DNA of 64,000 bases from assembly GCF_003143555.1 (NCBI RefSeq), contig NZ_CP029347.1, positions 1,674,001 to 1,738,000 on the forward strand, in the 5' to 3' direction. Below the pieces are notes generated by a model, which ran no database searches, had not been told where the DNA came from, and worked only from the letters and a program-made list of their open reading frames with translations. The position numbers were made by a program, and so were the translations under genes. The DNA is from Saliniradius amylolyticus (GTDB lineage: Bacteria; Pseudomonadota; Gammaproteobacteria; Enterobacterales; Alteromonadaceae). Positions 1-8,001 of this stretch are shown here, piece by piece. Each line of letters opens with the position of its first letter. Position 1 is the stretch's first letter.

Positions 1-411
1 GCCATTGGCGCACTGGTAAACGCCTTTATCACTCATACCGAGATCACCCTCACCGATGAAGCATTCGAAAGCCCGCTGCTGCGTCATAATGCCGCCCTGC
101 CCCACGCCTATGCCGAAGCTCTGGGGGCATTTAAACACTTTGTGTTTGAACAGGTGATCTGTGCTCAGCCTGTCCGTGTCGCAGAATACCGCGGCCAGCA
201 ACTGGTCATGGCACTGTTCGACGCGCTCACCGATGAGCCGGAAAAACTATTACCTGCCAACACCCGTCAACGGTGGATAAAAGCCCATAAAGAAGGGCAA
301 AATCCTCACCGGGTTATTGCCGATTATATTTCCGGCATGACCGACGAGTATGCCTCCAGTCTCTATCGTTCACTGTATTTGCCGCCTTCCGGACGACATA
401 CGCTGATTTAA
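1..411 (+). CDS. dGTPase-like protein (C-terminal part, 5' end outside window)
   Basis: The frame is open from base 1, so the gene starts upstream and only the last 136 residues are seen. The segment (ALVNAFITH, then LPHAYAEALGAFKHFVFEQV, ending RSLYLPPSGRHTLI) resembles the helical C-terminal part of deoxyguanosinetriphosphate triphosphohydrolases, which hydrolyse dGTP to deoxyguanosine and triphosphate and control dNTP pools. The family's catalytic HD motif lies in the N-terminal half and is not visible here. The ending with a tyrosine-rich helix (ISGMTDEYASSLYRSLY) is typical of this family. Assignment rests on this C-terminal similarity only, so other HD-domain nucleotidases remain possible. 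Confidence 0.7.
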   Translation, partial: AIGALVNAFITHTEITLTDEAFESPLLRHNAALPHAYAEALGAFKHFVFEQVICAQPVRVAEYRGQQLVMALFDALTDEPEKLLPANTRQRWIKAHKEGQNPHRVIADYISGMTDEYASSLYRSLYLPPSGRHTLI

Positions 412-571
412 CCCCACTGTGCTGCTTTAACTCACACTGCTGCCGACGGCTGCGGTGGGTAGATGCCTGTGCTTTCTGATTGCACCTCACTTTACAGCTA
501 TCCTCGCAGCCCAAATAATCCACAAAAAACACTTGCATGTTTATTTATACAGTACTAATGTATTCCATATA

Positions 572-587
572 CTGTATAAACAAACAG
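572..587 (+). promoter_or_regulatory. LexA (SOS) box upstream of the sulA-like gene
   Basis: CTGTATAAACAAACAG matches the CTGT-N8-ACAG LexA consensus exactly and is flanked by TA on both sides, as in strong SOS boxes. It ends 9 bp before the ATG at 597 and overlaps a likely -10 element TATACT (568-573), so bound LexA would block RNA polymerase. ATACAGTA (547-554) and TACTGTAT (570-577) form an additional inverted repeat that may provide a weaker half-site. Confidence 0.85.
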
Positions 588-596
588 GTAACGATA

Positions 597-974
597 ATGG
601 CAATTGTAAAACTGAATTCTGACTACCCACAGCTTCCCACGCTAACAACAGCATCGCTGACCGACGGTGGCAGGCTGGTTCAGCTTTACCAACAAGGCAC
701 AACCGACAGACGCTGGACCTTTGTATTATCGGATACTCTTAAGTTGGCACAGCCCGATTGCCTGCACCTTCGTCGTCCCGAAGCCGAAGATGCTCAACAG
801 TGGCTGGAAAAGATCATCACTGCCGGCCAATGCCGACTGATTCTGACCGACGATTTACCTAAGCAGTGGCTGGACTATGAACGCCTGGAATCCTTAGCGG
901 CACAATATCAGGTTACACTGGTGAATTTGCGCCGCCCGGATCTGGACAACACCCTGGTTTATGGTCCATGGTAA
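597..974 (+). CDS. sulA: SulA-like SOS cell-division inhibitor
   Basis: A 125-residue protein whose ATG follows directly after a consensus LexA box. Residues 30-45 (TDRRWTFVLS) and 65-115 (EDAQQWLEKIITAGQCRLILTDDL, then VTLVNLRRP) match the RecA-like SulA layout: strand, helix with a paired tryptophan/leucine face, a strand followed by a DDL turn, then a final strand ending in RP. SulA binds FtsZ in the cytoplasm and blocks septation during DNA damage. It is shorter than E. coli SulA (169 aa). The usual lexA-sulA pairing is absent; its neighbours are a dGTPase-like gene and ychJ. The identification combines weak sequence similarity with a strong regulatory site. Confidence 0.6.
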   Translation: MAIVKLNSDYPQLPTLTTASLTDGGRLVQLYQQGTTDRRWTFVLSDTLKLAQPDCLHLRRPEAEDAQQWLEKIITAGQCRLILTDDLPKQWLDYERLESLAAQYQVTLVNLRRPDLDNTLVYGPW

Positions 975-1002
975 GGCGCTTTGTTACCCATGCGGATTGA
1001 TT

Positions 1003-1473
1003 ATGCAGTGTTATTGCGGCTCTGGGCTAAGCTTCGCTGATTGTTGCGAGCCTTTGATTCTGGGGCAGTGTTCTCCACCTTCGGCCGAGGCATTGATGCG
1101 CTCCCGATACAGCGCCTATGCCAGCCAGAATTATGATTATATTTTAAAGACCTACAGTGCAGACCAAAGAGCGGGCCTGAGCGCCGAGGCACTGGAAGAA
1201 GCGGCTGCGAGCAGTCAATGGCTGGCTCTGCGCATTGAGGCCACCACTTCGGCCTCACAAAACCATCCTGAACAAGTGCAGTTTTGCGCGTACTACCGGG
1301 AGCAAGGTCAGCTCTGCCAATTACGGGAAACCTCCAACTTTGTGGTAGAGCACGGTGAGTGGCGCTATAGGGATGGTGTTATTGCCCCGGATTCCGGACC
1401 TGTCAAATGGCCACGCAACCAGAGTTGTTTTTGCGGTAGCGGCCTTAAATACAAACGCTGCCACGCACGGTAA
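1003..1473 (+). CDS. ychJ: YchJ-family SEC-C motif protein (UPF0225)
   Basis: A 156-residue protein with Cys-rich SEC-C motifs at both ends (CYCGSGLSFADCC near the N-terminus and CFCGSGLKYKRCH at the C-terminus) around an NTF2-like core that contains the family signature ALMRSRYSAYA. SEC-C motifs bind zinc, and the same motif in SecA binds SecB and ribosomes. YchJ itself has no established function. I chose the ATG at 1003 because YchJ proteins begin just before the first CxCGS motif; an in-frame start at 961 would overlap the upstream gene by 14 bp. Confidence 0.8.
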   Translation: MQCYCGSGLSFADCCEPLILGQCSPPSAEALMRSRYSAYASQNYDYILKTYSADQRAGLSAEALEEAAASSQWLALRIEATTSASQNHPEQVQFCAYYREQGQLCQLRETSNFVVEHGEWRYRDGVIAPDSGPVKWPRNQSCFCGSGLKYKRCHAR

Positions 1474-1490
1474 TACTGACCCGAACCCTG

Positions 1491-1979
1491 TTAGGCCGCC
1501 TGAGACAGTCCGGAATGAGGCTTGAGATCCTGCAATATCTCATACAAGCCTGTGGCATCCTGAGATACCTCGGAAGAATCGACCTGACCTTTCAGCCGCT
1601 GTTGAGCCGGGTAGGACATATTGCCCATCACCTCATCATCGATATGCTTAGGATCATTGTGCAGCGACATCGGGCAAGGGTGCATGGCCGACCATAGCCT
1701 GGCCGAGCTTAACTGGCTCTGGCGGACCAGTTCACCCGTTTTCTCCTCCATGGACCAGTGTATTGGTTCGGCTTTCAGCGCAGCCTGAGGGGCTACTGAT
1801 AACTCTGCCAGTACAGAGTCAGATGCGGGAGTGTCGCTACTCGGCTCTATCCTTGGCCGGTGTAACCAATCTTCCATCAACATAGACAGCATCAAATTGA
1901 ATTCGCTGCCATGCCCCTGTTGCAGGGTTTGCCCTAACTGGCCGCTAAACTCAATATCACTGTCAATAATCGGAATCAT
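1491..1979 (-). CDS. VC2046/SO_2500 family protein, unknown function
   Basis: A 162-residue predicted cytoplasmic protein. The N-terminus (IIDSDIEFSGQLGQTLQQGH, then EFNLMLSMLMED) resembles the gammaproteobacterial VC2046/SO_2500 family, which is found mainly in Vibrio and Shewanella relatives and has no known activity. The rest is low-complexity and rich in S, E and Q without a recognisable domain. The ATG at 1979 is preceded by GGAG at a good distance and is preferred to an in-frame start 18 bp upstream. It is transcribed toward ychJ and away from the response-regulator gene at 2128. The family name is from memory and should be treated as provisional. Confidence 0.55.
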   Translation of the reverse strand: MIPIIDSDIEFSGQLGQTLQQGHGSEFNLMLSMLMEDWLHRPRIEPSSDTPASDSVLAELSVAPQAALKAEPIHWSMEEKTGELVRQSQLSSARLWSAMHPCPMSLHNDPKHIDDEVMGNMSYPAQQRLKGQVDSSEVSQDATGLYEILQDLKPHSGLSQAA

Positions 1980-2127
1980 GACGTTTCTCCAACACACCTA
2001 CCTGTTTATCGTATGAGCGTTTAAAACCTTTAACAAAATCGGTGACTTGCTTTCATTGCCGCTTTGAAAGATGATGCGTTGGTCGGGAAGTATTAACGAA
2101 TTGGTTTAAAGGAGATAGGCTCTCTGC

Positions 2128-3789
2128 ATGGCGGCATTGTCTTACCACAACAAGCGTATTCTGATCGTGGACGATCAACGTCCCTTCCTGATTATGCTGC
2201 GGGGAGTCATGAACAACCTGGGTGCCACCAACGTGGTGATCGCCAACAATGGTGAAACGGCGGTCTCTTCCTGTCGCAAAGAAAAATTCGATATTGTGAT
2301 CGCCGATCTGCATTTGGGCAGTGATAAGAAAAACGGCTTTCAGTTGTTGGAGGAACTCAGAGAACGAAAGCTGATCAGTCCCAGCACCCTGTTTATCATG
2401 GTCAGTGCCGACAGCGAGCGGCCTGTGGTGCTGGGCAGTATGGAAAAACGCCCCGATGACTTTATTATCAAGCCTTTTTCTCAGGCACAGATAAACAGCC
2501 GTCTGAGTAAAGCCTATCAGAAGCGTCAGACGCTGCTGCCTATCTATAAGCAGATTTCAGAAAAAAATTATCAGGCTGCCGCCGATTTGTGCCGTGAATT
2601 TATTCAGCATAATCAAAAGTACAAGCAATACTGCCTGATGTTGCTGGTGGAACTACTGTGGTTACTGAATCAAAATGAGCAGGCCCTGTCTATCCTCAAG
2701 TCACTGGAAAAGAGCCAGGCGACCCCGCTGCCCTGGGTGAGCGTGGCCCTGGCCCGTACTTATATGAACCAAGGCAAACTCAACGACGCCATTTATGCAG
2801 CCAGCGGCATTCTGAATAAACGTCTTTTTGCCGCCGACGGACTGGATATTCTGGCTCAATGCTATTCCAACAGAGAAGACTTTGAGCAAGCCATCGAGCA
2901 TATTCGTAAAGCCATCGACACCTCACCGCTGTCATTAAAACGCCAGTTTCTGGGCTGCGAAATTGCCCGGGCTGCTGGTGACTGGACTCTGGCTAAAGAA
3001 TGCTGTCAGGCCATCTTAAGTCAGACCAAGCGCTCTGTGCACCGCAGCGTCATCCACCTGTGTAATTATGTGCGCAGTATACTGGATGAGGCCGAGCACG
3101 CCGATGATAAGAACCAGCGCAACAAGCTTCAGCAAGAAGCCATGGTAGCCATTGAGCGTAACCGCCGCGACGAGTTGTTAACTCGCACCCGGGAAGCCTT
3201 CGACTTTGAGATTTTCGAGGAGTTAATCGGTGCTCGCATCAATGTCCTCGATGGAAGACTGCTGGACGCCAAGCTGACACTCACTCGAACTCAGAAAGAC
3301 ATTGACACCCGTTTTGATGATTACCCTATTCACCTGGCTCCTGAGTCGATGACTCTGGCCTATTCTCTGGGTGAATACGAGCATGGCAACTGGTTAATGG
3401 CCCAGATAAAGGACTCTGAACTGACAGAGGATCCCAGTACCCAGTTTCTGGTCACCCGCACCGAGCGCCAGCAAGCCCAGGCGCAGGCCAGCTACAATAA
3501 ATTTAGCAAGGAAGGTCGCGCCTTCTACGCAGGCGGTCAATACCAGGCCGCATACGAAAGCTTTACCAAGGCGCTGGAGCTCGCCCCTATGAACACCGGC
3601 GTGACCATCAACCTGTTGCAGTGCATGATGAAGCTGTTCGAAATGATGGAGAAACCAGAGCCTCAGATGATCACTCGCTGTCGTCAGTTATTCCGCACCC
3701 TGGAAAGTGTTCCGCTCACCGAGCAATACAAACTCAAGTTCGACAGTATCAAAGGCCCACTGCAAGACTACATTCGACGCCGACGTTAA
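2128..3789 (+). CDS. Response regulator with C-terminal TPR repeats (VieB-like)
   Basis: A 553-residue protein. Residues 8-130 form a receiver domain with the acidic pair D15/D16, phospho-acceptor D60 (VIADLHLG) and conserved K115 (FIIKPF). The remaining ~420 residues are helical with TPR-type repeats, for example NDAIYAASGILNKRLFAADG and AFYAGGQYQAAYESFTKALE. There is no DNA-binding or enzymatic output, so phosphorylation probably changes a protein-protein interaction, as proposed for VieB of Vibrio cholerae. A paralogue with the same architecture lies at 24039-25682. It is monocistronic and overlaps the convergent yqjG-like gene by 4 bp. The only clear SD (AAAGGAG) is about 13 nt from the ATG, longer than ideal. 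Confidence 0.8.
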   Translation: MAALSYHNKRILIVDDQRPFLIMLRGVMNNLGATNVVIANNGETAVSSCRKEKFDIVIADLHLGSDKKNGFQLLEELRERKLISPSTLFIMVSADSERPVVLGSMEKRPDDFIIKPFSQAQINSRLSKAYQKRQTLLPIYKQISEKNYQAAADLCREFIQHNQKYKQYCLMLLVELLWLLNQNEQALSILKSLEKSQATPLPWVSVALARTYMNQGKLNDAIYAASGILNKRLFAADGLDILAQCYSNREDFEQAIEHIRKAIDTSPLSLKRQFLGCEIARAAGDWTLAKECCQAILSQTKRSVHRSVIHLCNYVRSILDEAEHADDKNQRNKLQQEAMVAIERNRRDELLTRTREAFDFEIFEELIGARINVLDGRLLDAKLTLTRTQKDIDTRFDDYPIHLAPESMTLAYSLGEYEHGNWLMAQIKDSELTEDPSTQFLVTRTERQQAQAQASYNKFSKEGRAFYAGGQYQAAYESFTKALELAPMNTGVTINLLQCMMKLFEMMEKPEPQMITRCRQLFRTLESVPLTEQYKLKFDSIKGPLQDYIRRRR

Positions 3790-4745
3790 ATGGGCTTGTC
3801 GGCCCGGTTATGCGGACGCTGCCAATCTAACTCCGGCCCCTTAGGAATGACTTGAGTTGGATTGATCATCGTGTGGCTGTAGTAATAATGCCGTTTGATC
3901 TGATCCAGATTGACGGTTTCTGCAATACCGGGATGCTGATACAACTCTCTCAAGTAGTTGGACAGATTTGGATAATCGGCGATCCGCTGTCGGTTGCATT
4001 TAAAGTGGCCCACATACACAGGATCGAAGCGCACCAGGGTGGTAAAAAGCCGCCAGTCGGCTTCTGTTAGCTGTCCCTTCACCAGATAGCGTTGCTCAGC
4101 CAGTATCTGCTCCACATAATCCAACCCTTCAAATAATTCTCCAAAGGCCTCTTCATAAGCCTCCTGAGTCGTGGCGAAGCCGGTTTTGTAAACGCCATTA
4201 TTGATGCGGTGATACACCCAATCGTTGACCTTGTCGATGGCTGGTTGCAGCTCGGCAGGGTAAAAATCCAGCTTGTTATCCGTGAGAGTATTGAAGTCGG
4301 AATTAAAAATACGCACGATCTCGGACGATTCATTGTTAACGATGGTTTGCCTCGCTTTATCCCAAAGCACGGGTACCGTCACTCGTCCTGTGTAATCGGG
4401 TTTGGCTTTGGTATACAGCTGATGCATGTAATCCAAACCATAAAGCTTATCGCCAGTGCTCCCCGGGTAATCACTGAATTCCCAGCCGTTCTCCAGCATG
4501 TCGGGGGAAACAATGGAGATATCGATATGTGCTTCCAGACCTTTCAGCTTTCTCAAAATCAACGCTCGGTGAGCCCAGGGACACGCCAAAGACAAGAACA
4601 AATGGTAACGGTCTGACTCCGGCCTGAAGGGACCGTTATCACTGACAGTATGGCGAAACTGTGACTCCTGGCGCTTAAACTTGCCGCCGTTCTTATCGGT
4701 ATCGTACCACTTATCCTGCCACCGCCCTTCAACTAATAATCCCAT
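3786..4745 (-). CDS. yqjG: Glutathionyl-hydroquinone reductase (YqjG/ECM4-type GST)
   Basis: A 319-residue protein of the Xi-class glutathione transferase family. It begins MGLLVEGRWQDKWYDT and carries the active-site motif LACPWAHRAL with catalytic C55, followed by a thioredoxin-like domain and the family motif VPVLWDK...IVNNESSEI. The C-terminal helical domain begins near residue 170. These enzymes reduce glutathionyl-hydroquinones, releasing hydroquinone and oxidised glutathione in the cytoplasm. The length and motifs are normal for the family. The gene converges on the response regulator at 2128 with a 4-bp overlap of the 3' ends. Confidence 0.92.
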   Translation of the reverse strand: MGLLVEGRWQDKWYDTDKNGGKFKRQESQFRHTVSDNGPFRPESDRYHLFLSLACPWAHRALILRKLKGLEAHIDISIVSPDMLENGWEFSDYPGSTGDKLYGLDYMHQLYTKAKPDYTGRVTVPVLWDKARQTIVNNESSEIVRIFNSDFNTLTDNKLDFYPAELQPAIDKVNDWVYHRINNGVYKTGFATTQEAYEEAFGELFEGLDYVEQILAEQRYLVKGQLTEADWRLFTTLVRFDPVYVGHFKCNRQRIADYPNLSNYLRELYQHPGIAETVNLDQIKRHYYYSHTMINPTQVIPKGPELDWQRPHNRADKPI

Positions 4746-4836
4746 GGGGACCTCCTCGTGATGACTAACTCCCTCAATTAAAGTCCATTACTAAACAGAA
4801 CAAAACTGCAATATCATGGTCTTTATTTTCGATATA

Positions 4837-6048
4837 TTAGAAATGTTGCTCCCCGTCACCAACAAGCTTTTGGATCAGTGCATCGGCAATAGGAATGGAC
4901 GAGGTGGCTGCCGGTGACGGCGCGTTACCAACATGCAGGCTGCGCTCCGTCTGCAAAAAGTGAAAATCATGCAGCATCTCGCCTTTAGCATTGACTGCCT
5001 GAGCCCGGATACCGCTGGGGTATGGTTGCAAGTCCCGCCGTTGAATTTGCGGGCAGTATTTACGGACTTGTTGTAAATAGCCTGATGTCCAAAGCGAGTT
5101 TTTCATCTCTTCAAGACCACTTTGCCAGTAACGCCCCATCAAACGCCAAAAGCCTCCAAACGTGGCCATTTGCATGCAATCCGTGCCGCTAAATCGCCGC
5201 CACTGGTAAGCTTCTCGTCCGGCGGCCAATACCGCATTAGGCCCCACCGTGACCGAACCGTCGATCATTCGGGTCAGATGTACCCCAAGGAAAGGCAGTG
5301 AGGGATCCGGCACCGGATAGATCAGGTGCCGACAGATCTGGTTCAGACGCTTCGGCAACCGAAAGTATTCTCCGCGAAAAGGAATTATCTGAAAATCCGG
5401 TTCGAGCCCCATCATACGCGCCAGGCGGTCGGTCATCAGTCCGGCACAATTCACCAGCCGTTCCGTCTGGATGACCTCTTCATTCGTTTTTACAGTGACA
5501 CCCTGGCTTCCTTCATCCAGTCCCTGCACCTGAGCGGAAAAACGGACCTCAACACCGTTTTTCTGCGCCAGTTCCAGCATTCGCCGGGCGACACGGGCGT
5601 AATCCACAATACCGGTATCTTTGACTCTTATCGCGGCTTTTCCGCTAATGTTCGCTTCCATTCGGTGAAGTTCATAGGCGTCCACCCACTGCGGCTGCAA
5701 GCCATTGTCCTGACAACGAAACCACAGCTTTTCAAGGCGCTGAACTTCTTGCTCGCTGGTGGCGACGATCAATTTACCGGGCTGAGCGTAAGGAATCTGT
5801 TGCTGACGACAAAACGCGATAACTTCCTTCAGCCCCTGACGACAATACCGTGCCTTTAAGCTGTCAGGCGGATAATAGACTCCGGCATGAATAACACCGG
5901 AGTTACGCCCGGTCTGATGCAGCGCCACCTCAGATTCTTTCTCCAACAATACTACACGTTTTCGGGGGTAACGCTGACTCAGACGCCAGGCCAGAGCCGT
6001 ACCTATGATACCGCCGCCGATAATAGTCAGGTCATAAGACCGCTTCAC
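4837..6048 (-). CDS. lhgO: L-2-hydroxyglutarate oxidase (LhgO/YgaF family)
   Basis: A 403-residue FAD-dependent oxidoreductase of the DAO family. It has an N-terminal Rossmann motif (LTIIGGGIIGTALAWRL), the LhgO signature HQTGRNSGVIHAGVYY, and the C-terminal flavin/substrate motifs FRGEYFRL, GVHLTRMIDGSVTVGPNA and NAPSPAATSSIPIA. LhgO oxidises L-2-hydroxyglutarate to 2-oxoglutarate at the membrane and feeds electrons to quinone. I place the start at the GTG at 6048: a GAGGAA ribosome site spans the stop of the upstream lipoprotein gene, giving translational coupling and the normal family N-terminus. Starts at 6063 or 6084 would overlap that gene. The order lipoprotein then lhgO suggests a two-gene operon. 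Confidence 0.9.
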   Translation of the reverse strand: MKRSYDLTIIGGGIIGTALAWRLSQRYPRKRVVLLEKESEVALHQTGRNSGVIHAGVYYPPDSLKARYCRQGLKEVIAFCRQQQIPYAQPGKLIVATSEQEVQRLEKLWFRCQDNGLQPQWVDAYELHRMEANISGKAAIRVKDTGIVDYARVARRMLELAQKNGVEVRFSAQVQGLDEGSQGVTVKTNEEVIQTERLVNCAGLMTDRLARMMGLEPDFQIIPFRGEYFRLPKRLNQICRHLIYPVPDPSLPFLGVHLTRMIDGSVTVGPNAVLAAGREAYQWRRFSGTDCMQMATFGGFWRLMGRYWQSGLEEMKNSLWTSGYLQQVRKYCPQIQRRDLQPYPSGIRAQAVNAKGEMLHDFHFLQTERSLHVGNAPSPAATSSIPIADALIQKLVGDGEQHF

Positions 6049-6052
6049 CCGC

Positions 6053-6910
6053 TTATTCCTCATGCATGCTGTTGATATCGCCAATCAGCTCAGATAACTC
6101 CCGGTTCAGATGGCTGCGTTGTTTGTCATCGAGACCTGGCAGCAACTGAGCCAGAAGATGGGCATAGTGTTGACGATTGACCTCTCTTAGCCGAGGCAGT
6201 TCATCGCCCTGAAATTGCTCGACCCGAGTCATCACCTCTACAAAGCGACGCTTAAAGTCTGGCTCTGAACGGTGTTCTATTAATAGTTTTTTTACCGCAT
6301 CACGCCAGCGCTGGCGGTAAGCCATCCAGGGTTCAAAGGTGGAGCGATAACGGCTCTGATAAACTTTTACCGGTTCAATCTGAGCATCATGCAACTCACC
6401 GACCCAACGCTCTAAATCCTCAACCACTTCCTGGTAACGAACTTCAAAGATTTCCTGCTGATTGAGTCCTTCCAGCTGTTCCGCCCGTTCTTCCCGACGT
6501 TCGCGATCATTGCCCTCTAATTCTTTAAAAATTGACGCTATCTGTTTATCGGATAATGTTCTGGCCAGAGGCACCAAGTCGGGCACCAGGGTATCTCTTA
6601 GTCGCTCCCAATGCCCCCTGGCCTGCTCAAAATGCTCCAGCCACTGTGGTTCGGTCATTGCACCCTGGTTTAGCTGCTCACGCAGCTGCTTTAACTGAGC
6701 CCGGTACTGAGGCAACTCCTGCTGTTGGTGCCAGTCCAACCATTGACTCATCTTCTGGTCAAATTCACGCTTCTGCTGCCGGTCCAGATCCACATAGTCG
6801 TCAAGATACCAGTGCACCAACCAATCCAGGTTGTTATAGACAAAAGTGGTTGAACAACCAGCGAGGGTCAGAACCATCGCCGCCGCCACAAATAATCGCT
6901 TGAATGTCAT
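6053..6910 (-). CDS. DUF6279-type lipoprotein
   Basis: A 285-residue protein with a lipoprotein signal peptide (hydrophobic residues 5-18, lipobox LAGC, lipidated C19). The mature part is highly charged and helical, with DWLVHWYLDDYVDLDRQQK immediately after the signal and long E/Q/R-rich helices after that. This matches a DUF6279-like family of proteobacterial lipoproteins with no known function. Residue 20 is Ser, so the Lol rule predicts outer-membrane sorting. The ATG at 6910 is required for the signal peptide and has GGGAAA upstream; longer in-frame extensions run into the pfkA promoter and are ignored. The 3' end is coupled to lhgO. Confidence 0.75.
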   Translation of the reverse strand: MTFKRLFVAAAMVLTLAGCSTTFVYNNLDWLVHWYLDDYVDLDRQQKREFDQKMSQWLDWHQQQELPQYRAQLKQLREQLNQGAMTEPQWLEHFEQARGHWERLRDTLVPDLVPLARTLSDKQIASIFKELEGNDRERREERAEQLEGLNQQEIFEVRYQEVVEDLERWVGELHDAQIEPVKVYQSRYRSTFEPWMAYRQRWRDAVKKLLIEHRSEPDFKRRFVEVMTRVEQFQGDELPRLREVNRQHYAHLLAQLLPGLDDKQRSHLNRELSELIGDINSMHEE

Positions 6911-6988
6911 CGTCTGTTTTCCCTTGTTAACCCCGTTAATGTAACCTAAACGAAGCAAAGCTTCATTTTGTTTACTCCAGGAGTTGCT

Positions 6989-7996
6989 ATGGGCATTAAA
7001 ACCATCGCCGTGCTCACCTCGGGCGGGGACGCCCCCGGTATGAACGCCGCTATTCGGGCCGTGGTGCTGGCCGGCCACCATTACAACCTCAACGTATTAG
7101 GTTACCAGCACGGCTATATCGGCCTGATGGAACAAGAGTACCAGCCTCTAACACCAGGCGATGTGTATAACATCATTCAACGCGGAGGCACCCTGTTAAA
7201 AAGCGCCCGCTGCGAACCCTTCAAGACCGAAGCGGGGGCGCAGCAGGCGGCCGACAATCTTCAGCAGGCTGGGGTGGATGCCTTAATCGTGATTGGTGGC
7301 GATGGTTCCTTCCGTGGTGCGGAACACTTAAGCCATTTCTGGGACGGTCAGGTTATCGGCCTGCCGGGGACCATCGACAATGACGTTTTTGGAACCGACG
7401 CCACTATCGGCTACTACACGGCTATTGATACTGCACTGGAGAATATTGATCGGGTACGGGACACCGCCGATGCCTTTGAACGGATTTTTCTGATTGAAGT
7501 GATGGGCCGTCATGCCGGCTTTATTGGCCTAAGTGCCGCAGTAGGCTCTGGCGCCGAACAGGTGCTGTTACCCGAACTGTGCGAACAGGAACAAATCGAC
7601 ATTGACGCCCTCACCCGCCATATCCAAAAGGCGCAGAAAATTCGTGGTAAATGCAGTTATATCGTTATCGTGTCAGAGAATCTTTGGCCGGGCGGCGCCA
7701 ATGCACTGGCCGAAGATCTCAACCGGCGCACCGGCATTGAGTGCCGCCCGGTTATTCTGGGCCATGTTCAGCGAGGCGGCTCACCGGTGAGTCTGGATCG
7801 TATGTTAGCTTCCAAGCTGGGAGCCTATGCCGTCGAGGCCGCATTGGCAGGTAAAAGTGGCATTATGCTGGGCGAACAAAATGCCAAAGTTTGCGAAGTG
7901 CCCCTGGCACAAACCTGGAGTCAACGAAAGCCATTGGATCCCTATCTGGTGCGCATTCAAACTGAGATGTTTGATCTGCTGTCTACCGAGGCTTAG
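6989..7996 (+). CDS. pfkA: ATP-dependent 6-phosphofructokinase
   Basis: A 335-residue kinase that phosphorylates fructose 6-phosphate to fructose 1,6-bisphosphate in glycolysis. Visible motifs are SGGDAPGMNAAIR (ATP site), IGGDGSFRG and LPGTIDNDVFGTD (catalytic Asp), EVMGRHAGFIGL (substrate Arg/Met loop) and LGHVQRGGSPVSLDR. Gly in GGDG and PGTID rather than PKTID mark an ATP-dependent rather than pyrophosphate-dependent enzyme. The ATG at 6989 has an AGGAG ribosome site 6 nt upstream; an ORF extension to 6968 lacks one. The length is close to the family norm. It is divergent from the lipoprotein gene and ends 5 bp from the convergent lytTR gene. Confidence 0.93.
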   Translation: MGIKTIAVLTSGGDAPGMNAAIRAVVLAGHHYNLNVLGYQHGYIGLMEQEYQPLTPGDVYNIIQRGGTLLKSARCEPFKTEAGAQQAADNLQQAGVDALIVIGGDGSFRGAEHLSHFWDGQVIGLPGTIDNDVFGTDATIGYYTAIDTALENIDRVRDTADAFERIFLIEVMGRHAGFIGLSAAVGSGAEQVLLPELCEQEQIDIDALTRHIQKAQKIRGKCSYIVIVSENLWPGGANALAEDLNRRTGIECRPVILGHVQRGGSPVSLDRMLASKLGAYAVEAALAGKSGIMLGEQNAKVCEVPLAQTWSQRKPLDPYLVRIQTEMFDLLSTEA

Positions 7997-8001
7997 CTGG
8001 C

